Of a stretch of DNA of 64,000 nt, positions 1 to 12,309 are shown one piece after another. Location: assembly GCA_900618425.1 (NCBI GenBank), contig UZAN01039384.1:94210-158209 (forward strand), read 5' to 3'. This DNA comes from Echinostoma caproni. Lineage: Eukaryota; Platyhelminthes; Trematoda; Plagiorchiida; Echinostomatidae. Numbering within the stretch: position 1 is the stretch's first letter; every line of letters starts with the position of its first letter. Both the position numbers and the translations under genes were made by a program. The notes beneath the pieces are model-generated. The model searched no databases and was not told where the DNA came from. It saw nothing but the letters and a program-made list of their open reading frames with translations.

Positions 1-1029
1 CACACACGACTGTCCCCCCCGTAGCCCACACAGAACGTTTGAGACCGCATTCGGGTCCGTTTATTGTCTAGGTGTAAAGCGTATAAGCAAAATGCATTCC
101 TGAGGCTAAAATTGTTTGCATGGGAATTGACAATTTGTCTGTCTGGTGCGATCATAGGTATTTTGAGTGTGAAAATGGAACATGATTTGATGGCGCTATC
201 CAGATTTAGATTTTGCAGGTAAACATTCCTCAGAGTATCCTATACATACGCATTCGAAAAACCACGAGACTGGGAAGTTGAGAGTTCATGAAAGATAATC
301 TATGGTAATTTATTGGTAAAAAACAGGAAGAATATTTGTGATTAGCTTTTGATTCCCGGTGCGTCGATAATGAACAGTTTATATAGCGATTTTATATTTT
401 GATAGAAATATGTACATTCTTGAAAAGTATCGGTTTTATTTAGCACCCTAATCAATATATATTTACATATTTAAACAGAAAACGAGAGTTTCATTGATTG
501 CAGTGAATAATAACTCAGTCGCGCATGGATTGAATTGTTTAGTCTATCAGTCATTCATATGGCCCCGTTAGTCAATAAGCCTCTCCATCGGTTGAGAAAT
601 GACTCGAGTGGCATATATTCCTGCATGCGATAAAAAGGTTCGAGGCGCATTGTAAAATTTTGAACTTCTTTGTTGATGATATCTCATTGGTCTGTCTAAG
701 TGGGTTTTGCTTTGTGTACGCCCGTTCGAGGGAAATGAAAACGAACGTGACTGTACAAACAATTTACATGGATCGTTCGCTAGACCGTATTTTATGAACT
801 GGTACGTTTGGTGTAAAAATGCACCCCAAACGACGAATTCTTTTTCTATCATTTAAATATGAACGGTAATGTCAACCGTCATCGAGATTATCATGAACGT
901 TTTCACACTCCTCATGTATTCATCAATAAACTCTGGGGAATCAAGATTTTACGATAATCGATGACTGTGTCAGTTTTTTTCACTGGATTAGATTAGCATG
1001 CCTTTAGATTTACTGTAAATTAAAATCAG

Positions 1030-1120
1030 GCTATCGTAATTCCCCCTGGTATCTTGACAACACGTGGCGATGTGTTTGTGTGTGTACAAGAGAGAACGAC
1101 GGATGAAGTTATGGGTCTCA
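1030..1120 (+). CDS. Candidate internal coding exon, unknown protein
   Basis: This is a 91-nt open block between an AG acceptor (ending 1029) and a strong GTAAGT donor (1121). Only phase 0 reads cleanly. It gives 30 codons, starting AIVIPPGILTTRGD and ending ERTTDEVMGL, plus one leftover base. A second block (1363-1400) follows a pyrimidine-containing acceptor and has exactly the phase needed: its two first bases complete the split codon, and it then reads TGFLDSPRHCV before a TGA. G+C is higher here than in the surroundings. The opposite strand carries a long unconvincing 161-codon frame over the same region, which I take as a shadow. I recognise no family. The peptide looks globular (hydrophobic strand, then charged stretch), but that is only an impression. 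Confidence 0.35.
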
Positions 1121-1362
1121 GTAAGTAAAAGCCAGTGCACATTACCGAACAAGGCGTTTTCGGATGAATAGAAAAAAGACGTCTTGAAAACGAAGCCCTC
1201 CGTCTGTATGCAAACCAAGGTGATCCTAAGGACAGAACAATCCAGGGATTGAGAGAAGCCGATCAACAATGTAGCAATGAGAGAAGTGTCTGCAGACAGT
1301 TCATCTACACACAGGCACACACTTAAGGGATGATGTTCGACGCGGCTTATTTCTGTCCTAAG

Positions 1363-1400
1363 AAACAGGTTTCCTCGATTCCCCTCGTCACTGTGTGTGA
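1363..1400 (+). CDS. Candidate terminal exon, phase-matched to 1030-1120
   Basis: This short block follows the acceptor '...ttctgtcctaag'. Its phase (two bases, then codons) fits the one-base overhang of the exon at 1030-1120, so splicing gives MGL-K-TGFLDSPRHCV-stop. The intron would be about 240 nt. It is only 12 codons long and no AATAAA lies close by, so it could equally be an intron fragment with a chance fit. Confidence 0.22.
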
Positions 1401-3004
1401 CTGATGTCACATTCTGACAACCGTTGACGGACTGAACAGATCTGCACGTGTTCCCCCGTCTGTCTGTTAACACGCCGTGTCTGCTGAGTTGGTGGAGTTA
1501 TGGATACTAAACAACTAGATCACACCGATGGCAAGCCACGTTGACCACACTTAAAAAAGGAGGAGTTTATGAGCCATCAACAAATGAGACTGTCCGACAG
1601 AAATAACGGCGTAAATTACCGTGCGGTGAAATACAATGCTGATGAGCACATGTAAATGGAAAAAATGATCTGGTAGATGGGAATTGCTGACAAATAGTAG
1701 CAGTGGATTTTGCTTCATGTGGTTTGTCACGTGGTACAGTTTACTACTTTCTTTGCAATTAAATATAATCCTGTTCCCGCAATGTTCAGTGCACTGCAGT
1801 CCAGTAATCAGATCCTGTGCTTTGATTATCTCAGGAGATCATGACTAAAACATTATCAGATTGACAGTTTACACTGAGTGCGAGTCCTCGATGGCAAAAC
1901 ATCTCTGAAGATGAGGTTTGCATGGGCACAGAATAAAGATCATTCCTTCTGGTTCCGATCGAAATTAGTTCCAAGAGAGGATTATAAAATCCGACGAAGT
2001 CTAATACTTGTATCTGTTTATGATTGGTCACTCTCGACCTAGGAGGCCTTTTCAACTCCAACTATTTTGCAGTGGTGACACGAGGTTGAGGTAAAATTTC
2101 TTGAAATACCACATAAATCCTCACCTTTATAGTCCATATTAGTCAGGAATCGAAACTGTATCCACATGTGCAGCACAAATCTCATTGAGATGCTGTTTGA
2201 TACTTGTCATATTCCAAATTAAGCCCGGTTTTCTGGTAGTGGCGACTAAAGTGATTCGAATTAAAAACAATAAATTCTCTTCCCACTGTAGGCAGATTGA
2301 TTTATTGCCCACAACGTCTTTTCTAAAATCTCTCTCTATATAAAAACGTTTCTCTCAATTATTTTGCACTGAACTGTTCAACTCAAGTCAGATTAAACTT
2401 TATGCACCCAATAGAATGGATTTCAGCCAGCGGCATATAGAGGCGAACGAATTTGACGAGCGAAATTGTTGCTAAAGTTGTATATTTTGAATGACTGTAC
2501 CGGAATCAATGAAGCTTTCTTTGCAATGCTAAGTGCATTTTGTGGAAGTTACACCATCGAGTTACATCCGGTAATAACATTATAATCCACACCAAAATAA
2601 ATCCGTTTCGCAAAATAATTAGATAGACTACATTGTTTGTCACCCGTACTTTACTGAAAAGCTTAAAAATGGAAAAGGATTGATTATGCTGAACACATTC
2701 GAGGAGAGTCAATTGAGCATAGGTCAACTTGTGCAGGAAAGAAGGATTTGTATACCTCGCCTAGTCTGATTTCGTTTACACTTCAAACATAAAATCAATG
2801 GGAATTATTCACTTCATTTTTATAAATGTTGTTTCGCAAGGCCAATAAAAGTCATACCCGAGGTCTCCAAAGGAGAGGTGGTATTCATTTGGTGTATGAT
2901 ATGTAAGCCAAAGCCTTCAAGTTGAAAACCACTAGCATCACGTTCGGGCATAGTTGCACATCTTCGTGTTTATCTAGTTCAGTATAACTGGCTTTCAGTG
3001 TGTA
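1401..3004. other. Intergenic or intronic, no supported feature
   Basis: A+T-rich sequence with only short unconvincing open frames on both strands. If the secreted-protein exon at 3100-3571 (minus) is real, this stretch lies downstream of it and probably holds its first intron. I could not pick out a following exon with matching phase. Confidence 0.4.
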
Positions 3005-3099
3005 TCATAAATGGCTACTTCCACTACATTCGACACTCGTTGTATTATTATTTTCACTAACCATAAACAAAACCAACGAATACGCGGTCAACCACTTAC

Positions 3100-3571
3100 G
3101 TGCTTTACAAGGATCCAACCATGGACTGTTCGCATAGATCACTTCTAAATCCCTTTCCGGTTCGAACACAACCGTATCCGGTATGAAAATGCTTGTGGTC
3201 TGTTGACCAGAATTCTGGTCCGTGGCGGTACGATTTTGCCGCTGTTCGAACTCCACTCCTCGCTGGACCGAATCTGGTTTTCTTCTATCCCGATGAAATA
3301 ACGTGTGGTTTCCGTTCAGCAATCGATTAATTGCGGTAGACTTCGATCCGACACGCGTTTGAAGATCCCGTTGTGAATCATAGGTAACAGGCCGAAGAAA
3401 ATTAGGGAATAAAGGAAATCTGACTGACGGAGTAGGCAGTCGCGCTGCCGATTGTCTGGACGGTGTACTGGAGTTAGAGTTTATGGATTTGCTGTGGTTC
3501 ACCACGAGGGCAATGGAACAGGTAATTTGAGATATGAGAGTTACACACAGAAACACGTGTTGAGGAGGCAT
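3100..3571 (-). CDS. First coding exon of a secreted or membrane protein
   Basis: The most gene-like open frame in the window. From an ATG at 3571 it encodes 157 residues plus one base and ends exactly at a consensus GTAAGT donor (3099-3094, read on minus). Residues about 1-20 (MPPQHVFLCVTLISQITCS) form a signal peptide. The rest is polar, rich in Ser/Asn/Arg/Gln, with several N-glycosylation sequons (NHS, NRT, NHT), a basic patch (HRDRRK), and near the exon end an acidic-hydrophobic segment then NSPWLDPC. Frame continues upstream to 3640 as low-complexity Ile, so M24 of the longer frame is chosen because it starts the signal peptide. Such a linker-like region after a signal peptide is typical of a propeptide or extracellular stalk. 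The cysteine just before the donor suggests a disulphide-rich domain starts in the next exon. Family not recognised. Confidence 0.6.
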
Positions 3572-3884
3572 GATCGACTTGATACGATTGATAATGATGA
3601 TGGTAATGATGATAATGATATGATACAGTGATATTTCCAATCCGCGTATACACTATACACAATCACGCAATCTCACATAAAGACGCGTGCGAATACCCGA
3701 ATCGCACCAAGTTCCGTGCTCACATAAAGAATTAAAATCGAAGTTGTCCAAGTTACATTCAAATACGTTGCGAACCTTGAGCGGTTCGATAGATAAATCC
3801 ATCAAGTGTGAGCCGAGAGTACAACCATGCTTAGTGCTAAGTTTCGCCCGACTTGAGGTTTTATCTGCAATGCGTGTGTGCCCT

Positions 3885-3931
<47 letters not shown>

Positions 3932-4500
3932 GTTCGCGTGTGTATGAGTTTGTCATTCTCTGTTCGCTTGTTTATTTGTGTATGTCATGGTGTTCCATGT
4001 CAATCGATTTATCACGGATTATTGTGGCTTGTGTTTGTGTGTGTATGCATGTGTTCAAATAAGCACTCGCGGTGACGGGTATACCGGCACGTACACTACG
4101 TTCTGACAAACACACACACGCAAATATGCATATAAATGATGTTAGCCAGAGCGAGACACAGTGTACCTGATTCTGTCTGTACGTTTGCATTCGCATCCAC
4201 GGACGTACAAACTCGCGCGCACATGCACACCGTCCTATAAACCCTAATGACGTGTTCCAGTGGGCCAATCAGAAACGGAGTTAACCGCACCGGTTCCACA
4301 CTAACCCGAAATTTACCGTCTGAGTCAATGGGCTATGACTTGACTCGCGTCGGATACACATGCTCAGCTTGTGGCGAATGTGCACGAGTAATCCACCGTC
4401 AAAAGAATTTCCCGGTCAACAACCGACTGAATCGGTCAATCAGCGCTTGAGTGTATGTGTATTCCTGTGTCTGTGTGTAAGTGTACGTGTTTATTCGTTC
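3572..4500. promoter_or_regulatory. CpG-rich flank upstream of the secreted-protein exon
   Basis: Just upstream (in minus orientation) of the signal-peptide exon the base composition changes. CpG dinucleotides, CACA/TGTG runs and words such as cgcgcgcac become frequent over roughly 3680-4500, against an A+T-rich background. The position suggests a 5' untranslated or promoter region. No TATA box or initiator could be assigned with confidence. A comparable stretch exists at about 37.68-38.16 kb. Confidence 0.3.
3886..3928 (+). repeat. (TG)n microsatellite
   Basis: About 21 uninterrupted TG units, flanked by imperfect TG/CG-rich sequence that continues to about 4060. The Val-Cys-rich frames here are artefacts of the repeat. 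Confidence 0.95.
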
Positions 4501-5773
4501 ACAAGTAGATTGCACTGACAATGTCTTAAGCTCGATCGGTCTGAGAAACGCAAAACTTTTTATTCATCTTGCGATGTAATGTGGATTGGCATAACGCGTC
4601 CTTGCTTTCAACTGTTTGGCTTACAGAACTGAACCCTGAATGCGGGCTTCTTTGTTTCCAACAGAAGCGATCTTATCAATAACGAACCGCAACGCAAGTG
4701 TTTCAATAGGGAATAATTGTACGAATGGATTCAGAAACCCTTCGGCCAGCACCGGGATCTGTGTGGTACAGTTGCCCTGGCACAGTTTTAGAAAACAATC
4801 AGAAACATAATTTGTTCGTTCTATCATCTGGTAGTTTTGCCTATACTGATCGAGGTTTGTACTTACGCTTGGGCAATATGTTAGTAAGGAAAGTTGTTCG
4901 CGATTCTGATTTGTGACTTCGACGTTGATAATACGAAAAGAATAATACTTTATTTCAGCGATTGTGCTCCGCCTCAAGATAAAAGAAATTTAATGTTCAA
5001 AATGAAATTAGTTTCTTGTATAATAAAGACAGAAGAGAACAAGAGCGGCTTACCAGCTCAGTTAGCTAGCTGCGGTTGAAATTAGATACAGAAGCCAAAA
5101 ATATTTATTCAACGAATGAAGCATGTAGTGAAAAGTTTGGAAGCACTATGCAGCTGTTTCCGCCCGGTTAGGTCTTATCAGCTATGTAACTCCGTCTACT
5201 CCGTAGGGATCTCACGGTTAGAGTGTAAGCATACTATCCGCCTGACCAGCGAACAGTGAATCAGGCCCTGTACTATTTTGTTTATGCAAGATATTATGCG
5301 GCCCATCTCTGTGGCATCACGCCTCTCAAGATGAATGACTCGGTTGGTAACATTCCAAACAACAGTGTGTTGACGGATTCACAAGGCTGATCACGGGCAA
5401 TCAGTTCGAAACAAATGTACAATGCCTTCTAGCTTTCCAGTTCCTGTGCTCTGCATACCAGGAAATACATCATACGACCCAATCAAATGATCCACTACTA
5501 TCATACTTCAAGAATTTATTTAACTGAAATAAATAGTTTGCCTGAAAACTTCATTCCCACCGGAACGCACAGTTTTCGTCCNGGACAGGGTTCAATAGTG
5601 TGCAACCTTCATCAGTTTACATTTATTCCTTTGTTTCTGTGTCAAAGTGGGGTGGCCGTAACACTAGGCAATAAACTGATCGCACTCGTGAACAACACCC
5701 CACTTAATCGGACACCAGAACAATTAGGCCAGTGTTCTCACTGCTCATTTAGGTAACTCACTCAACGAATAAG

Positions 5774-5943
5774 ATGGACAACTTTCGTCCCATTTCCAAA
5801 GTGGCCAGGACTAAAAAATAATTGCGTCAGCTTCTACGAAAGATATAAGTTAATGAGCATACAACCTTCCTGTGTGCATATCAGGCAAGATTTGCAAGCA
5901 TGTGAACTCTTCTGAACCAATTAAAATTGTCCAACACTCAAGC
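5774..5943 (+). pseudogene. Non-LTR retrotransposon reverse transcriptase fragment
   Basis: Reading from 5774 gives MDNFRPISKVARTKK, stop, LRQLLRKI, stop, VNEHTTFLCAYQARFASM, stop, TLLNQL, all in one frame. This follows the N-terminal RT motifs of jockey/CR1-type LINEs (NYRPIS...; ...K.LE.....RL...; N.L...Q.GFR...ST..ALL). At least three in-frame stops make it dead. The catalytic FADD block is not seen downstream, so only RT motifs 0-2 survive. This is motif recognition by eye. Confidence 0.6.
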
Positions 5944-6308
5944 ACTCATTTAAAAATCGAACATCATAATCGACTTCAGGCTTACAATCACACTCGAAGT
6001 CGGGTCTGAACCATTTACTTCGTCATTCGTCATTCCGTCTATCGGTATTGGTAATCAATTTTGATCTCATTTACTGACCTCATCCGAGTAAATTAAAATT
6101 AAGCCTGTTTCACTATGGTCAATTGGCACTCGGGAAAGTTTTAACTTTATGATTGAGTTTCGTTTCCACACCAACCAGTCGCATTCATCTTAAATGTTAT
6201 CAGTTAAAGTGTGCCACCGATGGATCTAAATCCATATTACTATTATCCCATTATTACCAGTTAAATGTTTCAAATTGAAAATATTCCCATAGATAATGCA
6301 GAAATTCG

Positions 6309-6401
6309 GTGTTCGCGAATAAATCTCTAATCGTCATATCGCACCAAACGGTAACATATATAAGGCGATCATAGTACAGTTATGTGATTGGCCGATTAGA
6401 G
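6309..6401 (+). repeat. Dispersed repeat, copy A (TATA-like core)
   Basis: Shares an ordered series of words with 32235-32328: ggt(g/a)ttcgcgaa, then acatatataagg(c/t)gatcat, then tacag, then tgattggccgatta. Spacing is conserved to within a few bases. The core resembles a promoter (tatataagg), so a solo LTR or the 5' end of a transposon is possible. Element ends were not found. Confidence 0.55.
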
Positions 6402-6870
6402 CCCAGCTTACAATGATGACAGATGTGAGTATGCAGAACAGGCTAGTATGACTAGACTAGTGATAGTCAATGCCTTAGTCGCAAGTCTTGGAGGGGCCGA
6501 AATGAGGTGAGGTCAAATGGAATTCCGAAGGGAGATGGGCAGATTAAAGTGAAGGTTGTGAGCTAAGACGAGAGAGTGGGATGAAGTTACGTAAGATACA
6601 GTGGAAACTATATGTGTCATGCATAGAAAGTGATGCAATCGGGAAGGGACACTGGGGACTAAAATAACTAATTTTCGAAACTGTGGTACATGGCATTGGA
6701 TGAAAAGTGAAGGTGGGGAGAAGGGTTGATGCTCTGTTTTATGCACAATGAATCCGCTGTTCAGGTCAGGGTAACAACAGTGTCTGGACCAGTGATTTTT
6801 GCTTGCATAACACTGGATTGCAAATGCGAATGGCAATCGGCTCGGCCGGGGTTAAAAGGGGTTTACTTAC

Positions 6871-6981
6871 CCTGGGGTATAATGTGAATAAGTTTGCAAG
6901 CATCGAATTTGTTTACATGCCCGCCATTGCTGAGGGGTCCGAGAACCAAGATGCGAATAAATGTGAAACAGAAGGCATTGG
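6871..6981 (-). CDS. Candidate internal coding exon, unknown protein
   Basis: On the minus strand a 111-nt block lies between an AG (6983-6982) and a consensus GTAAGT donor after CAGG. One phase is fully open: 36 codons starting NAFCFTFIRILVLGPLSNGG and ending HIIPQ. The donor is excellent. The acceptor lacks a pyrimidine tract, and the opposite strand is also open across the block, so orientation is not certain. No family recognised. Confidence 0.28.
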
Positions 6982-9900
6982 CTGACAATTACTTGTGGTG
7001 TTTTATACATTCGAAGTATTGATTGTTTTTTCTGGTCGTTGGCAAATTACATGAGTAAATTGTCACTACAATCTGCTTGAGATGGCCATTTCCTCAAATG
7101 GCATAGAGATGGCCTGCCAAGTTTAAATGCTCTATTTATGCAATCAAAACAACTTTTAATATGTATTCTACCTTAAACCAGTAACGCTGCACTGTACGAC
7201 TCGAAATACTGACTGGATCTCGCAGCGGATTTCAATTAAAGCATTTTAAAGCGCATAAACTGGATTACTTATTTAGGGCGAATATCTCTCTATAGTGTAA
7301 ATATGAAAGTAATGCACAGGCGACAGAAGAAACCGTATCATAGTACATGCAACTATCAAAAATTCGGTAACCTCACCTAATGGACTTTTGTAGCGAAAAG
7401 AGTTTGCTTGTATTATTGAGGTTTGCAACCCAAACATACAGACACATATCTGGTAATGACTTCTACCAAATAGCACGTGCTTTGGAGTGTACAATGATCT
7501 GTGTTATGTGACATTTAACAATTTCAAACCAGAAAATAACTTCGGAACTAGATTATTCCAATGTTCCGGGTTCACTTTCAGTTAGTGCAGAGAGATTACC
7601 ATTCGTCAAATGTCATACAAAAAATGACAATCAGGATCCTACCTGCACTCACCATCAAAGGAAAGCTGAATGTTTCCACTGCATACGGACGTTACATATG
7701 TCACCGTCTTTCTCCATCTCTGGCAACTGTGAAGAGAGAAATAGTCAGTGAGACCACCCGAAATAGTTTTGTGCCCCTTTATCCACTGCTGTATGAAGGT
7801 AATTGAAACGATAACGAAATCACTTAATAATAGTAATGAAACCGAAATGACTTGGAACTAACAAAAGCACCTGGTCTAAGCAGAACATGGAACGCCTCAA
7901 ATAAAGAAATGTCAGAATCGTAAACATAATGACACCAAAAGACCGANGGGGGGGGGGGGGGGGGGGAGGATGAAACACTTCATTCCAGTCACTGATTGTA
8001 TTCGAAATTACCCTGAACAAATCATGAATCCGTTAGCTAGTATTGAAATGAGTAAGGAGAGTAGCTCAGACGAGAGGCTTGCTAGCTTACGTCGAGAAAT
8101 TTCATTTGCATAATACGTGAATCAAAATAAACAGATGGATCATGATCAGTATGTGCACAAAGAAGGTTATAGTTGAAAAGCACCGGTTTTCATTCCCTAA
8201 AACCTACAGCCATGTGTAAAATGTATTGCAGATCTGAAACATAGTTATTTGTCCATAAGTGACAGTTCCATTTTAGCAACATAAATTTAAACCCCAGCAT
8301 TGGTTTTATATAAAATGAATAAACAGCCACTGATCAAGGTTTTGCACTGTCTTTTTCAAGTGGAATTCTCAAAAGATCTACTGCACAGAGAGTTATTCAA
8401 CTGGAAAAACATTTTGCGAAAATGTGAAGTTCGTTGCCAAACGATGATCCATCTTCAAATGTTTTACACTGTTGACGGACATGAGGACTTCTACCCTGGT
8501 CACATGTGTTCATTCTTTGTCGATTACGTTTAGGCTGGCACGTTTATTGACAAATAAAAAAGGCACATCCGCTTGCGACCCCTGGAGATTCACCAATTAC
8601 ATTAATTTCATGATTAAAATCGATTGATGTATCATATGTTGGCAGATAAATTGCATGATTACCTCGGTCAAATTGGACGCAATTTGCAAACATATTGTTG
8701 GATCATGATGCAGACACAAAGGAGGACCAAATTTGGTACATCGGTAAACCGCATCAGGGAAACAATAAATGTCATGCCTTTCTCAATTGTTTTCATCGAT
8801 CGGTGCGTTGAGTGCAACAAACAAACGGGTAAACTCAGTACAAAGAAACACTGAAGGTATAAAACTCCCTTTCTATCGAAACCAGATTCTTCGAATACAT
8901 CTTTACTGCCTGTTCGCAAGTCCTAACAGTACCACGGTGCAGGAATCAGATTGACTATATTGCCCTTAAAATGAAATGTTTTCTGACACGATGTTCAGAG
9001 ATATTCTTGCGCTTTTCTCAAAAGGGTTCCATCTATGAGTAAAGTTATTGATCCAGATGAATCTCATGTTAAATCAAAGAACACCATTGAATATGTATCT
9101 CTGTTTAAACTAGTTTGCAATGATTCTCGCACACCAGTGCTCCTCTGAGCACGTATATTTGGCGAACCGGGAGACCGAGGTGATGAGAGACAAATGCACC
9201 GAACCCAAAGCGTTAATTTCTTTGGATGTTGAATGCCATCCGGTACAAGTGACCGGCTCACAGCACAGGTGCTGCTTACCGAAAAAACAACAGAGGTTGG
9301 CACAATGTAACTGATAATTAGAAACACCTGTTCAGTGTGGATGCATAAGCAACTTTACAAAAAGCAACACCAGTAGTTGTAACATTCACGGTATAAACGC
9401 CAATTTGGAATAACATGGATTATTGTTGGTCTGTGAGCCAAATTCATGGAATAGTCGGAATGCGTTCCGGTCGCGGTAGAAGTTTTGTTGTCGGGTCACA
9501 CCAGCAAGCGGCAATCTTTCAAATTCTGTCTCGAATTGGGGACCGTGAATGCGGTGGATGCTGGAGAATAATTCGCAGAAATCTGCTTGGTATGGTTGTG
9601 CGGAAAACAAATCACACGAACTGAGAAAGCTTTAAATCTTATCCGGACATGCGGGAATGCAACGCTGGTTACTCCAATACGTTTAACCTAGTTTTAGGTA
9701 GAAGTCAATTACCGGTGGTGTTGGTACGCCGTTCAGTGCTTTTTGTTCCGGTGGAAAACGGTGTTGGTGAGCAAAACCAATTATATTCAAACATAATTAG
9801 AGAAACTAATTTGTGAGCATCGTATATTATTTAAAATATCACAACTATTAGACCGATTTTCGTGCATCAGAAATGTGCTTCAATAAATAACGCTTTGTGA

Positions 9901-11230
9901 CCGACATGGTGCAGAGGGATCCAAAACTTACGCTTAAGTGGACTATGTGCTTGAATTCTGTTCAAAGAATTTTCCTTTGGTTTTCATGATGATTGAGACT
10001 CGTTTAAACGGTATCTACAAGAAAGTTCTCCTTCAGTGTGGGACTCTGGATTACACTTGACAGAGAGTGGCTCTCTTTTTCGCCGTAGGTCAAGGTAAGC
10101 AAAGTGGCTTTTACTAAAACCATATTTGCGGCGAATTGAGTAGGCAAATTGGGAGATTTTACATCCGCATTCGAGAAACCAAATGGACCACTCTGTTCTG
10201 GATTTGACCACCTGTTACTTTTGATTGATTCATGGGGCTGCCTGAAGGACTTATACATTTTAAGTTTCTCACTTGTCATGACCACTGTTCGAAATGAGTT
10301 TGATTAATTTCTTTTAGCCTCAACCATCACATCAGTTTGTAACTACCCGTTGCCTATGGGATTTGTTTCGAAATTACGTTCAGTAAAAGTTCGTACAGAC
10401 GATGAAGCATGCCAACTGCCCCCGGTTGTGTTTATGGTATGTGCCATGACATTCATGTTCCGGTAATGACGGATCAGATCGCATCACAGTACCACTCACA
10501 CAAGTCGGAAGTTTTTTCGAGATCATTGTGACCATGGCATTGATTACTTACTAGTTACATTAAACACATCCATTTCACGTGTTTACGAAAGTATTTGGCG
10601 ATTCAAGAAAATAAATATTGACTCCGTACCGCGTCAAATACCTACTCTGTTTTTTATATTCACGTGATATGTACATCGATTCAAACGGTTCACAAAGTTC
10701 ATTTTTGCAGGATCAAGTTGTTTATTAAACGTTACAGCATCTTGATCATGGTTATATAGTCGATAAAAACAATTCTAATGGTTAATAGTAAAGTGTTACT
10801 ACTAACACCTGAGATGACATCCTTAGCAAATATGGCATACAATAGCCATATCTAACTGATCCCACCAGTCAGGTCAGCATAATCGAAGTTGGTTTAAGAC
10901 CTTCCTGGTAGATCTTAGCCTAGAGCTTTCTCAGCAAACACATTCAACAAAATTGCACAGCGAATTAGCACAATTACCATACACTGAAACATCTACGGAA
11001 TAATCTGAAATTTGTAGTGCTTAATCCTGACAAACGACATGTCATCGTCACGAAAGTGGACAAATATGTCACAAAATGATGGAAATCCTGGCCCAGATCC
11101 CCCTTCAGATTACGTGTCATTGCAAATTCTTGCTCCACATATGTTGATCAGTGAAACACAAGTGTAAAAAACTTAAATCTATTGGTTGTCATACATTGAT
11201 TATGCGTGTTTTATGAAAGGCTCATAAACC
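6982..11230. other. Intergenic or intronic, no supported gene
   Basis: Several overlapping frames of 60-90 codons occur on both strands (around 8300-8950 and 9064-9624), but none has convincing splice signals or a family resemblance. Apart from the poly(G) tract I see nothing to annotate here. Confidence 0.4.
7948..7966 (+). repeat. Poly(G) tract
   Basis: Nineteen consecutive G following an ambiguous base (7947). The N and the run suggest sequencing slippage, so the true length is unsure. Confidence 0.9.
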
Positions 11231-11368
11231 CATGCTGTATGTACCATATCACACTCTATCACAAATTAGCCCACTGGATTATGAAAGTCCTCCATTAATA
11301 ATTAAGCGCCTTAGTAATCGCACGCTATATATCTCTTTTAACCTTGTGATTTTTCAACTTTGTTTTAG

Positions 11369-11410
11369 CTGCAACGAAACATACAATGAAATGACTGAAC
11401 ACATTTCGAA
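11369..11410 (+). CDS. Candidate short coding exon (zinc-finger-like peptide)
   Basis: A 42-nt block flanked by a textbook acceptor (ttttcaactttgttttag) and a textbook donor (GTAAGT at 11411). In the phase that fits the next exon it reads CNETYNEMTEHIS with a split Lys codon. A Cys followed by an aromatic, Met and His at these spacings resembles the second half of a C2H2 zinc finger (C..x..Y...M..H), but the first Cys and last His would lie in other exons, so this is only suggestive. Confidence 0.42.
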
Positions 11411-11467
11411 GTAAGTGCGTAAATCAATGACTCAGCCCACACCACATATTCTAGCCGCTTCATGTAG

Positions 11468-11543
11468 ATCAACCTCGGCCGTCGCACACCGCTTGCTTGA
11501 AGACGATCATGAGGTAGACTCTGTGAATGCGTTGTTGGTTTTG
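11468..11543 (+). CDS. Candidate coding exon, phase-matched to 11369-11410
   Basis: This exon follows a 57-nt intron (gtaagtgcg...catgtag) and ends at a second consensus donor (GTAAGTA at 11544). The first base completes a Lys codon left open by the previous exon, and 25 codons follow: STSAVAHRLLEDDHEVDSVN then ALLVL. Two good donors in the same strand and consistent phase over a short interval argue for real splicing. An alternative acceptor 11 nt upstream leads to an immediate stop. Next exon not identified. Confidence 0.38.
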
Positions 11544-12291
11544 GTAAGTAAGCGGGAAAAATACCGACTAAGGATAGTTAATGTATTATCGAACGCTCAG
11601 AACAAACCCACCTTGTATGTCCAGAGGCCTCCGACATTTACCCTTGGCATACCCTGGCTTTAACCAATCATTTGTCGCCCCCTCCCCCAAACACACCCAC
11701 ACTATTAAACTTAACAAAATTTCTCATTTTACATAATTTGTGTATTTTATTTATTGTTATACATGCTCCACCGATGGGAGTGTAGGAAACGAGTTGCGCT
11801 CCCTGTATTTGTTCGCCGGTTTGCCAATTACGGGATACAATTGTTTCTGATTCTGTCCTGTTCATCTCATCTATTCCGCAGAACGTAGAAGTAGCTCACT
11901 TATACATAACATGATTTCGCAAACCTGGAAATAAATTTTATTCCTTTAAATACGTTATCGACCGAAAAGATAGTTCTTGTCATGCCGTTCGTGCAGCAGA
12001 AGTCAGCTTCGTGTTCACAGCTGTCGCTGACATTTAGACCAGTAAACAACAGTATAGCATAAATGCATCTATCAGCAACATTTGGTATTTTTTCTAATAA
12101 CATCATTCTTTATGTTTACTAAGAATACCGTTAACATCATTTGTGCCTTGCATCTGACAGATTGGTCACTTGTTAAAAATTACGCAGTACATTCCAAAGT
12201 CCTCTTTCAATCAAAGATCATTATTTGCGTTGACGGCAATTTTTAAAATGAAACTACCCGCTTAAAGGAGAGCAATAAAGGAGCTGTCAAA

Positions 12292-12309
12292 ATATATATA
12301 TATATATAT
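12292..12309 (+). repeat. (TA)n tract
   Basis: Nine TA units in A+T-rich sequence, a simple repeat with no evident role. Confidence 0.85.

Noticed and set aside
988..1473. 161-codon minus-strand frame
   Set aside because: No splice signals or motif, and the plus strand in the same region has a phase-consistent exon pair. Likely a shadow.
3847..4268. Cys/Val-rich frames over the TG microsatellite
   Set aside because: Artefacts of (TG)n and CA-rich repeats on both strands.
6803..6985. Plus-strand peptide starting KRGLLTLGYN, superficially like an actin segment (KRGILTLKY)
   Set aside because: Similarity ends after about ten residues and no other actin block is nearby.
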